Positions 8,302 through 17,883 of a DNA stretch of 64,000 nucleotides are shown here, piece by piece. The notes beneath the pieces were generated by a model, which saw nothing but the letters and a program-made list of their open reading frames with translations, did not search any database and was not told where the DNA came from. The first letter of the stretch is position 1. Each line of letters starts with the position of its first letter. The position numbers and the translations under genes are program-made. Source of the DNA: 20CM-2-65-7 sp963830455 (GTDB lineage Bacteria > Gemmatimonadota > Gemmatimonadetes > Gemmatimonadales > GWC2-71-9). The stretch spans positions 243,888-307,887 of the forward strand of contig CAWHMT010000003.1 of assembly GCA_963830455.1 (NCBI GenBank), read 5' to 3'.

Positions 8302-9093
8302 GTGACTACATCGCTGCGAGATCTCCAAGAGCGCGGGCTCGGCGCCACGCTGCGCCGCGATGCCTGGTGGATCGCGCCCGCGCTCACCGCGCTCGTCCTC
8401 GGCAGCTTCAGCATCTACGCGACGTGGGTCGCCTGGGTCGGCACGCACTTCGAGTGGGGACCCTACCTGTCGCCGTTCTACTCACCGCTGATTCAGACGT
8501 CGTGGTGGCCGTTGTCACCCGCATTCCTGATCCTGATTTTCCCGCTGGGGTTCCGCGCCACCTGCTACTACTACCGCAAAGCCTATTACCGCGCCTTTTT
8601 CCTCGATCCCGTCGCTTGTGCGGTTGGCGAACCGCGGCACGGTTATAAGGGCGAGACGAAGTTTCCCTTCGTCCTCCAGAACGTGCACCGCTTTTTCATG
8701 TATGCCGCGGTGATCATCATCTTCATTCTCGGCTATGATGTGATCGTCGCCATGCGCTGGCCCGTCAATGGCGTGCTGGCGGACGGCACGATGGCGGCGG
8801 GGCGCCTACAGTTCGGCGTGGGGATCGGCACGCTCATCATGGCCCTCAACGTGATCCTGCTCGCGAGCTACACGTTCGGCTGCCACTCGCTCAGACATCT
8901 CATCGGCGGCAGCGTGGACTGCTTCTCGTGCGCGCGCGGCGGCAAAGCCCGCTTCAAGCTGTGGCAGGGCGTGAGCACGCTGAACCGCAATCATCAACTG
9001 TGGGCCTGGTGCTCGCTGTTCTCCGTCTCGCTCACTGACGTTTACATACGGCTCTGTGCGATGGGCGTCATCCACGACATCAGGATCCTGTGA
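8302..9093 (+). CDS. sdhC: succinate dehydrogenase cytochrome b membrane anchor
   Basis: Multi-spanning membrane subunit expected to carry heme b and the quinone site of complex II. The 263-residue sequence has about five hydrophobic helices (near residues 27-47, 70-88, 128-148, 176-196 and 230-250) and several conserved-looking His (HRFFMY, FGCHSLRHLIGG, NRNHQLWAW). It resembles the actinobacterial Sdh1-type anchor rather than the short SdhC/SdhD pair of proteobacteria. The assignment rests on topology and on position immediately before sdhA and sdhB. GTG start after a purine-rich leader. Confidence 0.8.
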   Translation: MTTSLRDLQERGLGATLRRDAWWIAPALTALVLGSFSIYATWVAWVGTHFEWGPYLSPFYSPLIQTSWWPLSPAFLILIFPLGFRATCYYYRKAYYRAFFLDPVACAVGEPRHGYKGETKFPFVLQNVHRFFMYAAVIIIFILGYDVIVAMRWPVNGVLADGTMAAGRLQFGVGIGTLIMALNVILLASYTFGCHSLRHLIGGSVDCFSCARGGKARFKLWQGVSTLNRNHQLWAWCSLFSVSLTDVYIRLCAMGVIHDIRIL

Positions 9094-9095
9094 CC

Positions 9096-9176
9096 ATGAC
9101 CGGCTTCGTTACCCGTGCGCTGAAGCGCCGGCCCTTTAGGGCACGGATACTCGAAACTCGGGCAACCGCCTCATGA
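9096..9176 (+). CDS. possible 26-residue ORF between sdhC and sdhA
   Basis: A basic short frame (MTGFVTRALKRRPFRARILE...) that starts 3 bases after the sdhC stop and ends with an ATGA overlap with sdhA. It fills the only gap in the operon. No domain is recognisable and there is no membrane segment. It could be a coupling leader, a small subunit, or chance. Confidence 0.3.
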   Translation: MTGFVTRALKRRPFRARILETRATAS

Positions 9177-10960
9177 CTGATATCCGTAGTCTGGACTACG
9201 ACGTCGTGGTGATCGGCGCGGGCGGCGCGGGTCTGCGCGCCGCGATCGAAGCGAGCGCCCAGAAAGCCAAGGTCGCGCTCGTGTGCAAATCGCTCCTCGG
9301 CAAAGCCCACACCGTAATGGCCGAGGGCGGCGCCGCCGCGGCACTCGGCAACGTGATGAGCGAAGACAACTGGCGCGTCCATTTCCGCGACACGATGCGC
9401 GGCGGCAAGATGCACAACAACTGGCGCATGGCGCAGATCCACGCCCAGGAGTCGCCCGATCGGATCAACGAGCTCGAAGCCTGGGGCGCGCTGTTCGACC
9501 GCACCCCCGACGGCCGCATCAATCAGCGCCCGTTCGGCGGCCACACCTACAGCCGCCTGGCGCACGTGGGCGACCGCACCGGCCTCGAGATGATCCGCGT
9601 CCTCCAGGACAAGGGCGTGCACTCCGGGATCGACGTGCACATGGAGTGCACGATCGTCCAGCTGTTTGTCGTCGGCGGCAAAGTCGCCGGCGCGCTCGGC
9701 TACTTTCGCGAGACCGGCCGGTTCGTGCTGTTCAAAACCAGCGCGATCGTGCTCGCGACCGGCGGCATCGGCAAAGCCTGGCAGATCACAAGTAATTCGT
9801 GGGAATACACGGGCGACGGCCACGCCCTCGCCTACGAGGCTGGCGCCGAGCTGATCGACATGGAGTTCATGCAGTTCCACCCGACCGGGATGGTCTGGCC
9901 CCCGAGCGTGCGCGGGATCCTCGTGACGGAGGGTGTGCGCGGGGAAGGCGGCGTCCTCAAGAACTCGAAGGGCGAGCGGTTCATGTTCCGCTACATGCCC
10001 GACATGTTCAAAGGCGATTTCGCCGAGACCGAGGCCGAATCCGACGCGTGGGTGAACGGCGAGCGCAAGAAGAACCGCCGGCCGCCCGAGCTGTTGACGC
10101 GTGACGTGGTCGCCAAGGCGATCACGAAGGAGATCGCGGAAGGCCGCGGCTCACCGCACGGCGGGGTCTACCTCGACATCGCATCCAAGCAGAGCCCCGA
10201 CTACATCAAGAAGAAACTGCCCAGCATGTACCATCAGTTCAAAGAGCTGGCGCAGGTCGACATCACGAAGGATCCGATGGAGATCGGCCCGACCACGCAC
10301 TACGTGATGGGCGGGGTCAAGGTCGACGCCGAAACGCAGGAGTCGACGGTCCCCGGTCTCTACGCGGCGGGGGAAGTCGGCGGCGGGATGCACGGTGCCA
10401 ACCGGCTGGGCGGTAACTCGCTGAGTGACCTGCTGGTATTCGGTCGGAGGGCCGGGCAGCACGCCGCGTCCAAGCGGGGCACACCGCCCCCGATTCCGGA
10501 CGCGGATGTCGAAAGCGCCATGCGGGAAGCGCTGGTGCCGTTCGAGCGCGACGGCGAGAACCCGTTCGCCGTGCAATCGGCCCTTCAGGCCGTCATGCAG
10601 CGCAACGCCGGGATCATCCGCGCCAAGGCCGGTCTCGAGACCGCGCTCGCCGAGCTCGACAAGCTGAAGGCACGCGCGCGGACCGTCGGCGTGACCGGCA
10701 GCCGCGAGTACAATCCCGGCTGGCATACCGCGATCGACCTGCGCTCATTGCTGATCGTGTCGGAGGCCACGGCCCGCGCCGCGCTCGAGCGTACCGAAAG
10801 CCGCGGCGGCCATACGCGCAGCGACTACCCCGATTCAGACGAGAAGCAGGCGCGCGAGCAGATCGTGATCAAGAAAGAAGGCGATCGGATGGTGGTGCGG
10901 CGGGAGACGCAGCCGCCGATCCCAGCCGATTTGATGACCCTCATTAAGGAAGGGAAGTAA
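9173..10960 (+). CDS. sdhA: succinate dehydrogenase flavoprotein subunit
   Basis: Oxidises succinate to fumarate on the cytoplasmic face of complex II. FAD-binding GAGGAGLRAAIEA lies at residues 12-24. The His of HTVMAEGG (about residue 44) is the expected covalent FAD attachment point. The active-site region MQFHPTGMVWPP and the GANRLGGNSLSDLLVFG FAD motif follow. The C-terminal helical domain ends normally at 595 residues. Start ATG 9173 overlaps the stop of the preceding 26-codon frame. Confidence 0.97.
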   Translation: MTDIRSLDYDVVVIGAGGAGLRAAIEASAQKAKVALVCKSLLGKAHTVMAEGGAAAALGNVMSEDNWRVHFRDTMRGGKMHNNWRMAQIHAQESPDRINELEAWGALFDRTPDGRINQRPFGGHTYSRLAHVGDRTGLEMIRVLQDKGVHSGIDVHMECTIVQLFVVGGKVAGALGYFRETGRFVLFKTSAIVLATGGIGKAWQITSNSWEYTGDGHALAYEAGAELIDMEFMQFHPTGMVWPPSVRGILVTEGVRGEGGVLKNSKGERFMFRYMPDMFKGDFAETEAESDAWVNGERKKNRRPPELLTRDVVAKAITKEIAEGRGSPHGGVYLDIASKQSPDYIKKKLPSMYHQFKELAQVDITKDPMEIGPTTHYVMGGVKVDAETQESTVPGLYAAGEVGGGMHGANRLGGNSLSDLLVFGRRAGQHAASKRGTPPPIPDADVESAMREALVPFERDGENPFAVQSALQAVMQRNAGIIRAKAGLETALAELDKLKARARTVGVTGSREYNPGWHTAIDLRSLLIVSEATARAALERTESRGGHTRSDYPDSDEKQAREQIVIKKEGDRMVVRRETQPPIPADLMTLIKEGK

Positions 10961-10962
10961 CC

Positions 10963-11706
10963 GTGGCTGCGCAGCGGAAATTTCGGCTGTTCCGCGGCAC
11001 CCGCGAGCGCGGCGAGCTGAAGGAGTATCAGGTCGCTGCCGGCGAGGGCATGGTCGTCCTGGACGCGGTGCACGCCATTCAGGCCGAGCAGGCGCCCGAT
11101 CTCGCGGTGCGCTGGAACTGCAAGGCCGGGAAATGCGGATCGTGCTCGGCGGAGATCAACGGCAAGCCCAAGCTGATGTGCATGACCCGAATGTCGGACT
11201 ACGCGCCCGACGAGACCATCACCGTCACGCCGATGAAGGCGTTCCCCGTGATCAAGGACCTCGTGACGGACGTGTCGTGGAACTACGAGGTGAACAAGCG
11301 CATCCCGGCGTTCCAGCCCCGCAAGCCGGACGCCCCGGATGGCACGTGGCGGATGTACCAGTACGAGGTCGAGCGCCCGCAGGAGTTCCGCAAATGCATC
11401 GAGTGCTTCCTGTGTCAGGACGTGTGCCACGTGCTGCGCACGCACGAGAAGCACGACGCGTTCATGGGGCCGGCGATGCTGGTGCGGGCGGCCGTGTACG
11501 AAATGCACCCGCTCGACCAAGCGGACCGGCGCGATCACCTGCGTCACGAGGGCGGGATCGGCTACTGCAACATCACGAAATGCTGCACCGAAGTCTGTCC
11601 CGAATCGATTACGATCACGGATAACGCCATCATCCCGCTGAAGGAGCGCGTCGTGGATGCGAATTACGATCCTCTGGCCGCGCTGTGGCGCAAGCTGACA
11701 AAGTAG
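10963..11706 (+). CDS. sdhB: succinate dehydrogenase iron-sulfur subunit
   Basis: Passes electrons from FAD to quinone through three clusters. The [2Fe-2S] ligands are in CKAGKCGSCSAEINGKPKLMC (about residues 52-72). The ferredoxin-like part has CIECFLCQDVCH and, later, CNITKCCTEVCP for the [4Fe-4S] and [3Fe-4S] clusters. The 247-residue length is typical. The GTG start lies 2 bases after sdhA, and the 3' end overlaps the following ndh gene by 22 bases, so the respiratory genes are probably one transcript. Confidence 0.96.
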   Translation: MAAQRKFRLFRGTRERGELKEYQVAAGEGMVVLDAVHAIQAEQAPDLAVRWNCKAGKCGSCSAEINGKPKLMCMTRMSDYAPDETITVTPMKAFPVIKDLVTDVSWNYEVNKRIPAFQPRKPDAPDGTWRMYQYEVERPQEFRKCIECFLCQDVCHVLRTHEKHDAFMGPAMLVRAAVYEMHPLDQADRRDHLRHEGGIGYCNITKCCTEVCPESITITDNAIIPLKERVVDANYDPLAALWRKLTK

Positions 11707-12932
11707 TCGTCATCGTCGGCGGCGGCTTCGGCGGCCTCAATGCCGCGCGGGCACTGCGGCGCGCCCCGGTCAACGTGATTCTGCTCGATCGCAACAATTA
11801 CCACCTCTTTCAACCACTCCTCTACCAGGTTGCCACGGCGGGCCTCGAGCCCGAGCAGATCGCCAAACCGGTGCGCGCCATTCTGCGTGGTCAAAAGAAC
11901 TTCGACTTTCGGATGGTCGCGGTCGCGGGGGTGGACTTCGCGCAACGCCGTCTCGAGACCAGCGCGGGGCCAATCGGCTACGACTTTCTCGTCTTGTCGC
12001 ACGGAGGCGAGACGAACTTCTTTGGTCTCGACTCGATGATGAAAAACGGGCTGGGACTGAAGGACATCCCGGACGCGGTGCGGATCCGCAACCACGTCCT
12101 GACCTGCTTCGAGCAGGCGATGATCGAGCCCGACCCCGAACGGCGTCGCCAGCTCCTCACCTTCGTGGTGGTGGGCGGCGGACCGACGGGCGTCGAGATG
12201 GCGGGCGCGCTGTCCGAGCTGATTCGGCTCGTCCTCGTCAAAGACTATCCGCGCCTCAACATCAAAGACGTGCGCATCCTGCTGCTCGAGGCCACCGACA
12301 AGATCCTGGCGGCCCTCCCCGAGCGGCTGCGGGAGGCGGCCGTGAAGACGCTGTGGCGCAAGTGGATCGAGGTGCGCTTCAGCGCGGTCGTCGCTGACTT
12401 CGACGGCGAGCGGGTGCGGCTCAAGAGCGGGGAGGTCATTCCCGCGCGCACGGCGATCTGGGCGGCCGGCGTGAAGGCTGCACCGCTCAACGGCCGGCTC
12501 GGCTTGCCCGCGCGGCGCCAGGGTCGCATCCCCGTCGAGCCGACGCTCCAGGTCCAGGGCCACCCCGAGGTCTACATCATCGGCGATGCGGCGTACCTCG
12601 AGGAAAACGGGGGGGAGCCGCTGCCGATGGTGGCGCCGGTCGCGATTCAGATGGGAAAGCACGCCGCGCTCAATATCCGCAATGCGGTGCGGGGGAAGCC
12701 GCTGGTGCCGTTCCGCTATCGCGACCAGGGGACGCTGGCGACGATCGGCCGCAATGCCGCCGTGTGCAACGTCTACGGGGTGCAGGCGCGCGGGTTCCCG
12801 GCGTGGGTGATGTGGCTCGGGATTCACATCGTCCAGCTCATCGGGTTCCGCAACAAACTGTTCGTGCTGTTGAACTGGGCGTGGGACTACTTCTTTTACG
12901 AGCGCGCCGCGCGGTTGATCACGCGCGACTGA
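11685..12932 (+). CDS. ndh: type II NADH:quinone oxidoreductase
   Basis: Non-proton-pumping NADH dehydrogenase, peripheral membrane flavoenzyme. Two dinucleotide-binding folds are visible: VVIVGGGFGGLNAARAL at the N-terminus (FAD) and TFVVVGGGPTGVEMAGAL near residue 160 (NADH). The quinone-site region NYHLFQPLLYQVATAGL and the late YIIGDAAYLEE FAD contact are present, and the C-terminus is amphipathic (WLGIHIVQLIGFRNK). GTG start inside sdhB. It gives the cell a second NADH entry route alongside the nuo cluster. Confidence 0.94.
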   Translation: MAQADKVVVIVGGGFGGLNAARALRRAPVNVILLDRNNYHLFQPLLYQVATAGLEPEQIAKPVRAILRGQKNFDFRMVAVAGVDFAQRRLETSAGPIGYDFLVLSHGGETNFFGLDSMMKNGLGLKDIPDAVRIRNHVLTCFEQAMIEPDPERRRQLLTFVVVGGGPTGVEMAGALSELIRLVLVKDYPRLNIKDVRILLLEATDKILAALPERLREAAVKTLWRKWIEVRFSAVVADFDGERVRLKSGEVIPARTAIWAAGVKAAPLNGRLGLPARRQGRIPVEPTLQVQGHPEVYIIGDAAYLEENGGEPLPMVAPVAIQMGKHAALNIRNAVRGKPLVPFRYRDQGTLATIGRNAAVCNVYGVQARGFPAWVMWLGIHIVQLIGFRNKLFVLLNWAWDYFFYERAARLITRD

Positions 12933-13174
12933 GTCTGCGTTCGCTCCCCCTCCCCCCGGGGCGCGCGTCGCACCACACCGCTCCATCCACACGTCAGACA
13001 CCAGCGGTGCTGCACCTGCGGCAGCAGCCGCCGCAGCACCGGATGCCGGATCATCTCGAGATCGGCGGCACACCGGGGACAGGTACGGGTGGCGGGGAGG
13101 ATGAGGTAGACGACGAACAGCACAATGCCGGCGCGCAGCAGCACGGTCGCAAACAGCACGACCACGATGAGCAT
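12896..13174 (-). CDS. small membrane protein with a zinc-ribbon-like tail
   Basis: 92-residue product with one hydrophobic N-terminal helix (residues 2-26) and two paired cysteine knuckles, CPRC and CLTC, about 40 residues apart, followed by a basic tail. Function unknown. Its start overlaps the stop of the upstream histidine kinase gene (TGATG), so the two are probably co-translated. Its 3' end overlaps the convergent ndh gene by 37 bases. Confidence 0.6.
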   Translation of the reverse strand: MLIVVVLFATVLLRAGIVLFVVYLILPATRTCPRCAADLEMIRHPVLRRLLPQVQHRWCLTCGWSGVVRRAPRGEGERTQTQSRVINRAARS

Positions 13175-14634
13175 CAGGCCGCTTTCTCGCGTACGAAGGT
13201 CACAATCCGCCGCTCCAGCTCGGCCAACTCCACGGGTTTCACCAAAACGCGCTCGCGCGGCACCTCCGCGAGCCCGCGCCCGGCGAGCTGGGTGATGTCG
13301 CCCGAGAGAAAGATCACACGCTCAGCAAGGTTGGGGCGCTCCCGCTGCAGGCGCAGATAAAACTCGACCCCGTCGACCCGTGGCATACGCAGATCGGCGA
13401 GAATGACATGAGGGTCGAAGCCCTGCTCGAGCCGCGCGAGCGCCTCCTCACCGTCACCCGCCTCGCTGATCTCGGCGCCGAGCTTTCTGAGGAAGCGGCC
13501 CATGGGACTGCGGATCAGCGCTTCATCGTCGACCAGCAACACCCGGATCCCCTCGAGACTCGTCGTGCGGCTGCTCGGGGTAGCCGGTTGCGGGACGACC
13601 GCGGGCGCCGACGGAACTCCCTTGCGGGCCGTGGGGAGCCACATCAGGAATTGCGTCCCGGGCCCCCCCCCCGCACGCTTGCCGAGGTCGAGCTCGCCCT
13701 CGGCTTCGCGCACGATCTGGCGGGAGATGTAGAGGCCCAGGCCCGTGCCGCGGGGCCCTTTGGTGCTCGCAAACGGCCGGAACAGGCGCGGCGCAATGTC
13801 GGGCGAGACGCCCGGACCATTGTCGGTCACGCTCACGCAGACCCGGCCCCCCGTATCATCGATGAAGGAATCGACGCTCAGGCGCCGCGGCGGCTGCACG
13901 CCGCGCAACGCGTCCAACGCGTTGCTCAGCAGATTGACGAGCACCTGTTCCAGGCGGTTCGCGTCTCCGATCACCGTCGGCAGCTCGGGATCGAGCCTGC
14001 CTTCGATCGTGATCTCGTCGATCAGGAAGCGGTAGGACACGAGGTCGATCGCGCTGCGCACCACCTCGTTCAGGTTCACCGCGGCGGTGCGCTTTTCTCC
14101 GGCGCGCACGAAGCGCAGCAGGCCGCGCAGCAGCTTGGCCGCGCGCTGCGCCTGGCGCAGGATGCTCTGCATCTCGTTGCGCTGCTCGGCCGGCAGCCCG
14201 ACGTCGCCCAGCCGCAGCTCGGCGTGGCTGGCGATCGCCATCAGGGGATTGTTGACCTCATGCGCCACGCCGCCCAGCAGCTCGCCCGCGGCTGCGAAGC
14301 GTCCCTGCTCCTCGGCGCGATCGCGCAGCACGCGCGTCATGTGATTGAAATGGTCGGTGACGTTCCCCAGCTCGTCGTCGCGCCGTACGTCGACCTGCGT
14401 GGTGAGGTCGCCCTCGGCGATCCGTTGGATCCCGCGGCGCAGGGCGGTGAGCGGCTCCCACATCCGGCGCCGCACCAGCAGCCACATCACCGGGAGCAGG
14501 ACCGCGCCGACGATCAACACGATCGCCGTGACGAACCCGAGGTTGTCCCCCCCCGTCACGGCGAGGGTCACGGCGGCGCCGAACACCATGGCCGCCAGCG
14601 CGACGACGATGATCAATGCCCGCAAACTCTTCAT
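13174..14634 (-). CDS. hybrid sensor histidine kinase with C-terminal receiver domain
   Basis: Membrane sensor of 486 residues. Two N-terminal helices (about 5-28 and 33-53) enclose almost no periplasmic loop, then come a HAMP domain (WEPLTALRRGIQRIAEGDL), an H-box with phospho-acceptor His (LLGGVAHEVNNPLMAI), a HATPase domain (NLLSNALDAL, DNGPGVSP, GTGLGLYISRQIV) and a receiver domain (VLLVDDEALIR, phospho-Asp in VILADLRMPRVDG, Lys in VLVKPVEL). The tiny sensor loop suggests membrane or intracellular sensing. A G10 homopolymer encodes GGGPG between the kinase and receiver. No separate response regulator is nearby. Confidence 0.92.
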   Translation of the reverse strand: MKSLRALIIVVALAAMVFGAAVTLAVTGGDNLGFVTAIVLIVGAVLLPVMWLLVRRRMWEPLTALRRGIQRIAEGDLTTQVDVRRDDELGNVTDHFNHMTRVLRDRAEEQGRFAAAGELLGGVAHEVNNPLMAIASHAELRLGDVGLPAEQRNEMQSILRQAQRAAKLLRGLLRFVRAGEKRTAAVNLNEVVRSAIDLVSYRFLIDEITIEGRLDPELPTVIGDANRLEQVLVNLLSNALDALRGVQPPRRLSVDSFIDDTGGRVCVSVTDNGPGVSPDIAPRLFRPFASTKGPRGTGLGLYISRQIVREAEGELDLGKRAGGGPGTQFLMWLPTARKGVPSAPAVVPQPATPSSRTTSLEGIRVLLVDDEALIRSPMGRFLRKLGAEISEAGDGEEALARLEQGFDPHVILADLRMPRVDGVEFYLRLQRERPNLAERVIFLSGDITQLAGRGLAEVPRERVLVKPVELAELERRIVTFVREKAA

Positions 14635-14662
14635 TGACGAAGCACTCCGCGCGGTCTAATCT
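14634..14662 (+). promoter_or_regulatory. candidate promoter of the 14696 metallopeptidase gene
   Basis: TTGACG (14634-14639), 17-base spacer, TAATCT (14657-14662). It overlaps the start region of the divergent kinase gene; the downstream start is 33 bases after the -10. Confidence 0.55.
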
Positions 14663-14695
14663 CCCCGTTCCCGACTCCACACCAAGGCAACCACG

Positions 14696-17194
14696 ATGCG
14701 TGTATTCAGCGTCCTACTGGGCTTCGGCGTCCTCGCCTGCTCCTCCGCCACGTCCGCCGCTCGCCAGCAGCCCCCCCCGCCCGCACCTGCCCGTCAAGAT
14801 AGTTCACGCGCCGCGAGCGGGGGTAATCGGCAGACGCCGGCTGAAGGCCCGAAGCCCTACAACCAGGTCATTACCCAGGGGGCGGTGACCGATTCGGGCG
14901 TGTTCATCGTGCACCGGATCGGCGAGAAGCTGTTCTACGAAATCCCGACCGCCATGTTCGGCCGGCAGTTCCTGCTCGTCGCCGACCAGCGCGGGACGAT
15001 GCGCGGCATCCGGTACGCCGGGGAAGAGATCAGCAACCGGATCGTGGTGTGGGAACGCATGGGCAACAAAGTATTCTTGCGCATCGTGTCGTACGCGATG
15101 CGCGCCGACAGCACGCAGCCGGTCGCCCGCGCGGTCCGGCTGTCCAACATCGCGCCGATCATCCTGAGCTTCGACGTCGCCGCGTGGCACACGCCCGACA
15201 GCAACGCCGTGATCGAAACGACCCGTCTGTTCACGACGGACGTGCAGGAGTTGAACATTCGGCAGTCGGGCGTGCGGGTGCGCCGCATGGATCCGGCGCG
15301 CTCGGTGGTCGAGCGGGCGCGCTCCTTCCCCCGCAACATCGAAGTCAGCGCGCTCCAGACGTTCGAGGTCGATTCGCTGCCGGGCGCGCCCGGCGCGCAG
15401 ACCCAGCGCTCGCTCAACTCGCTCACGATGCTGATGAACTATTCGATGGTCCTGTTGCCGGACCAGCCGATGATGGCGCGACTGTGCGATGATCGCGTGG
15501 GCTACTTCAACTTGTCATTCGAGAACTACAACGACGACCGCGTGAGCGGGCCGCGCCGCTGCTTCATCCAGCGCTACCGGCTCGAGCCCAAGGACCCGAC
15601 TGCCGCCGTGTCCGACCCGGTGAAGCCCATCACCTGGTGGATCGATCCGGCCACGCCGGCCAAGTGGGTGCCCTGGTTGATCAAGGGTGTCGAGATGTGG
15701 GAGCCGGTGTTCCGCGCCGCCGGATTCAGCAATGCCATCGTGGCCAAGGTCGCGCCGGCCGACGATCCCGACTTTGACCTGGACGACGCGCAGAACTCCA
15801 CGATCCGCTGGTTGCCGTCCGTCATCGAGAACGCGTACGGGCCACGGCTCAGTGATCCCCGCTCGGGGGAGATCATGAACGCCAACATCGGCTTCTATCA
15901 CAACATCACGAGCCTGGTGGAGGCGTGGTACTGGACGCAGGCGGGGGCCGCCGATGCCCGCGCCCGCCACCTGCCGTTCCCCGATTCGTTGATGGGGTTG
16001 ATGGTGGCCTACGTCGCGACGCACGAAGTGGGGCACAGCCTGGGCCTGCGCCACAACATGGTCGCATCGAGCTACTATCCGGTCGACTCGCTGCGCAGCC
16101 GCTCATTCACCTGCCGGGTGCAGGGGACGAGCCCATCGATCATGGACTACGCGCGCTACAATTACGTCGCGCAGCCTGAAGACAACGCGTGCCTGATGCA
16201 GGGCATCGGCCCGTACGACTATTTCGCGATCGATTGGGGCTACCGGCGCATTGCGACGGCGCCGTCTCCCGATGCCGAGCGCTCGGTGCTCGATTCGCTG
16301 GCCCGGTCGCAGGACGCGAACCCGTTCAATCGCTGGATCGGCGATGGCGATCCGGTCGATCCTCGCATCATCACCGAAGCGCTGGGCGACGATCCCGTGC
16401 GCGCCAGCGGCTATGGGGTGCGCAACATCAAGCGGCTCGTCCCGATGCTGATTCCGGCGACCACCGAGGAACGGCTCGATAACTACGACCGGCTCAGCGA
16501 CATGTACGGCGAGCTGATCGGGCAGTGGGCGCGCGAGATGAACCACGTCGCCGTGGTCGTCGGCGGTGTGTACCAGTTCACCAAGTACGCGGGCCAGTCG
16601 GGCAGGGTGTACCAGCCGGTGCCGCGCGTCAAGCAGGCCGAGGCGGTGCGGTTCCTGAACGACAACGTCTTCACGACGCCGGCGTTCTTCTTCGATCCCG
16701 AGATCCTGCGGCGCATCGAGCCGACCGGGTTCGTGGAGCGCGTGCGCGTGCGCCAGACCAGCGTGCTCACCCTCCTGTTCCAGGATGGGCGGTTGTCGCG
16801 GCTTGCCGAGCAGGCGCAGACCCAGCCGGCCGGCGCCGCGTACTCGATCGCCGATCTGTTCGGCGACGTGCGCCGCGGGGCGTTCTCCGAATTCGCGAGC
16901 GGCCCCGCGCGCGTGGACGCGTACCGGCGCAATCTGCAGCGCGCCTTCGTCGATCAGATGGAGCGGCTGATCAGCACGCCGCTGGTGACGCCGCTGCCGC
17001 CCGGCTTCACGCCGTTCCCAGGCTTCAACGCGCCGCCGCCGCGGCCCGCCGATGCGCGCGCGCAGGCGCGGCTCGAGCTCGTGGACCTGCAGAGCACGTT
17101 GCGGGTCGCCCTCGCGCGAGCGGCGGATCGGACCACGCGCGCGCACATCGTCGATCTTCAGGCGCGGATTGGCCAGATCTTAAACCCGCGGTGA
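14696..17194 (+). CDS. secreted zinc metallopeptidase (DUF5117/DUF4953 type)
   Basis: Large 832-residue exported protein. A signal peptide is followed by a Pro-rich low-complexity linker and an N-terminal beta-rich domain, then the zinc site THEVGHSLGLRHNM (HExxH with a third His, metzincin-like) around residue 445. The later SPSIMDYARYNYV segment supplies the Met-turn-like Met. The C-terminal region is helical with a Pro-rich GFTPFPGFNAPPP stretch. The family is common in Bacteroidota and Gemmatimonadota; physiological substrates are unknown. Transcribed divergently from the kinase gene with its own promoter-like boxes. Confidence 0.85.
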   Translation: MRVFSVLLGFGVLACSSATSAARQQPPPPAPARQDSSRAASGGNRQTPAEGPKPYNQVITQGAVTDSGVFIVHRIGEKLFYEIPTAMFGRQFLLVADQRGTMRGIRYAGEEISNRIVVWERMGNKVFLRIVSYAMRADSTQPVARAVRLSNIAPIILSFDVAAWHTPDSNAVIETTRLFTTDVQELNIRQSGVRVRRMDPARSVVERARSFPRNIEVSALQTFEVDSLPGAPGAQTQRSLNSLTMLMNYSMVLLPDQPMMARLCDDRVGYFNLSFENYNDDRVSGPRRCFIQRYRLEPKDPTAAVSDPVKPITWWIDPATPAKWVPWLIKGVEMWEPVFRAAGFSNAIVAKVAPADDPDFDLDDAQNSTIRWLPSVIENAYGPRLSDPRSGEIMNANIGFYHNITSLVEAWYWTQAGAADARARHLPFPDSLMGLMVAYVATHEVGHSLGLRHNMVASSYYPVDSLRSRSFTCRVQGTSPSIMDYARYNYVAQPEDNACLMQGIGPYDYFAIDWGYRRIATAPSPDAERSVLDSLARSQDANPFNRWIGDGDPVDPRIITEALGDDPVRASGYGVRNIKRLVPMLIPATTEERLDNYDRLSDMYGELIGQWAREMNHVAVVVGGVYQFTKYAGQSGRVYQPVPRVKQAEAVRFLNDNVFTTPAFFFDPEILRRIEPTGFVERVRVRQTSVLTLLFQDGRLSRLAEQAQTQPAGAAYSIADLFGDVRRGAFSEFASGPARVDAYRRNLQRAFVDQMERLISTPLVTPLPPGFTPFPGFNAPPPRPADARAQARLELVDLQSTLRVALARAADRTTRAHIVDLQARIGQILNPR

Positions 17195-17217
17195 GGGACC
17201 AACAGCAGCTATCGGCT

Positions 17218-17883
17218 ATGATCTCTACGTCCACAACGCGTAAGCGCACGCGCTTCCGAGACCACCTGATGCTACAGGTGCTCGTGGCATCGTACGCCCT
17301 CATTTGGATTATCACCGCCCTTCGACCATTAGACCGCAAAGACTGGTTCCTGGAGAACCTGCTGGTCGTCGCGTTGGTCGCGATTCTGGTAGGCACGTAT
17401 CGCGCGTTCCCGCTCTCGGATCTTTCCTATCTGTTGATCACCGCATTCATGACGCTGCATGCGGTGGGCGCGCACTACACCTACTCCCAGGTGCCGCTCG
17501 GCTACTGGATCCAAAACGCATTCGGATTGTCGCGGAATCACTTCGACCGGATCGTGCATTGCTCGTTCGGCCTGCTCATGGCCTATCCGATCCGCGAGGT
17601 CTTCCTGCGCGTCGCGAATGCGCGCGGCGTCTGGGCGTACTATCTCCCGCTCGACGTGACGCTCGCGTTCAGCGCGCTGTACGAGATCATGGAGATGGTA
17701 GTCGCCACCATGGTCGCCCCGGGAACGGGAGACGCGTGGCTCGGCACACAAGGCGATGTCTGGGACCCGCAGAAAGACATGGGCCTCGCGGCGCTGGGGG
17801 CGTTAATGTGTATGGTGCTCACGGCTCTTATACGGAGGCTTCGGGCGCCGAGGCCTCTATTACTTGCGGGGAGGGACGTGTGA
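17218..17883 (+). CDS. DUF2238/YjdF-like integral membrane protein
   Basis: 221-residue membrane protein with about six hydrophobic segments. Family-like features are the acidic/His-bearing YSQVPLGYW, RNHFDRIVHCSFGLLMAYPIRE and the ALYEIMEM segment followed by GDVWDPQKDMGLA. The function of the family is unknown. ATG 17218 was chosen because homologous sequence begins there and the frame upstream overlaps the previous gene. Its stop overlaps the start of the M28 peptidase gene. Confidence 0.8.
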   Translation: MISTSTTRKRTRFRDHLMLQVLVASYALIWIITALRPLDRKDWFLENLLVVALVAILVGTYRAFPLSDLSYLLITAFMTLHAVGAHYTYSQVPLGYWIQNAFGLSRNHFDRIVHCSFGLLMAYPIREVFLRVANARGVWAYYLPLDVTLAFSALYEIMEMVVATMVAPGTGDAWLGTQGDVWDPQKDMGLAALGALMCMVLTALIRRLRAPRPLLLAGRDV

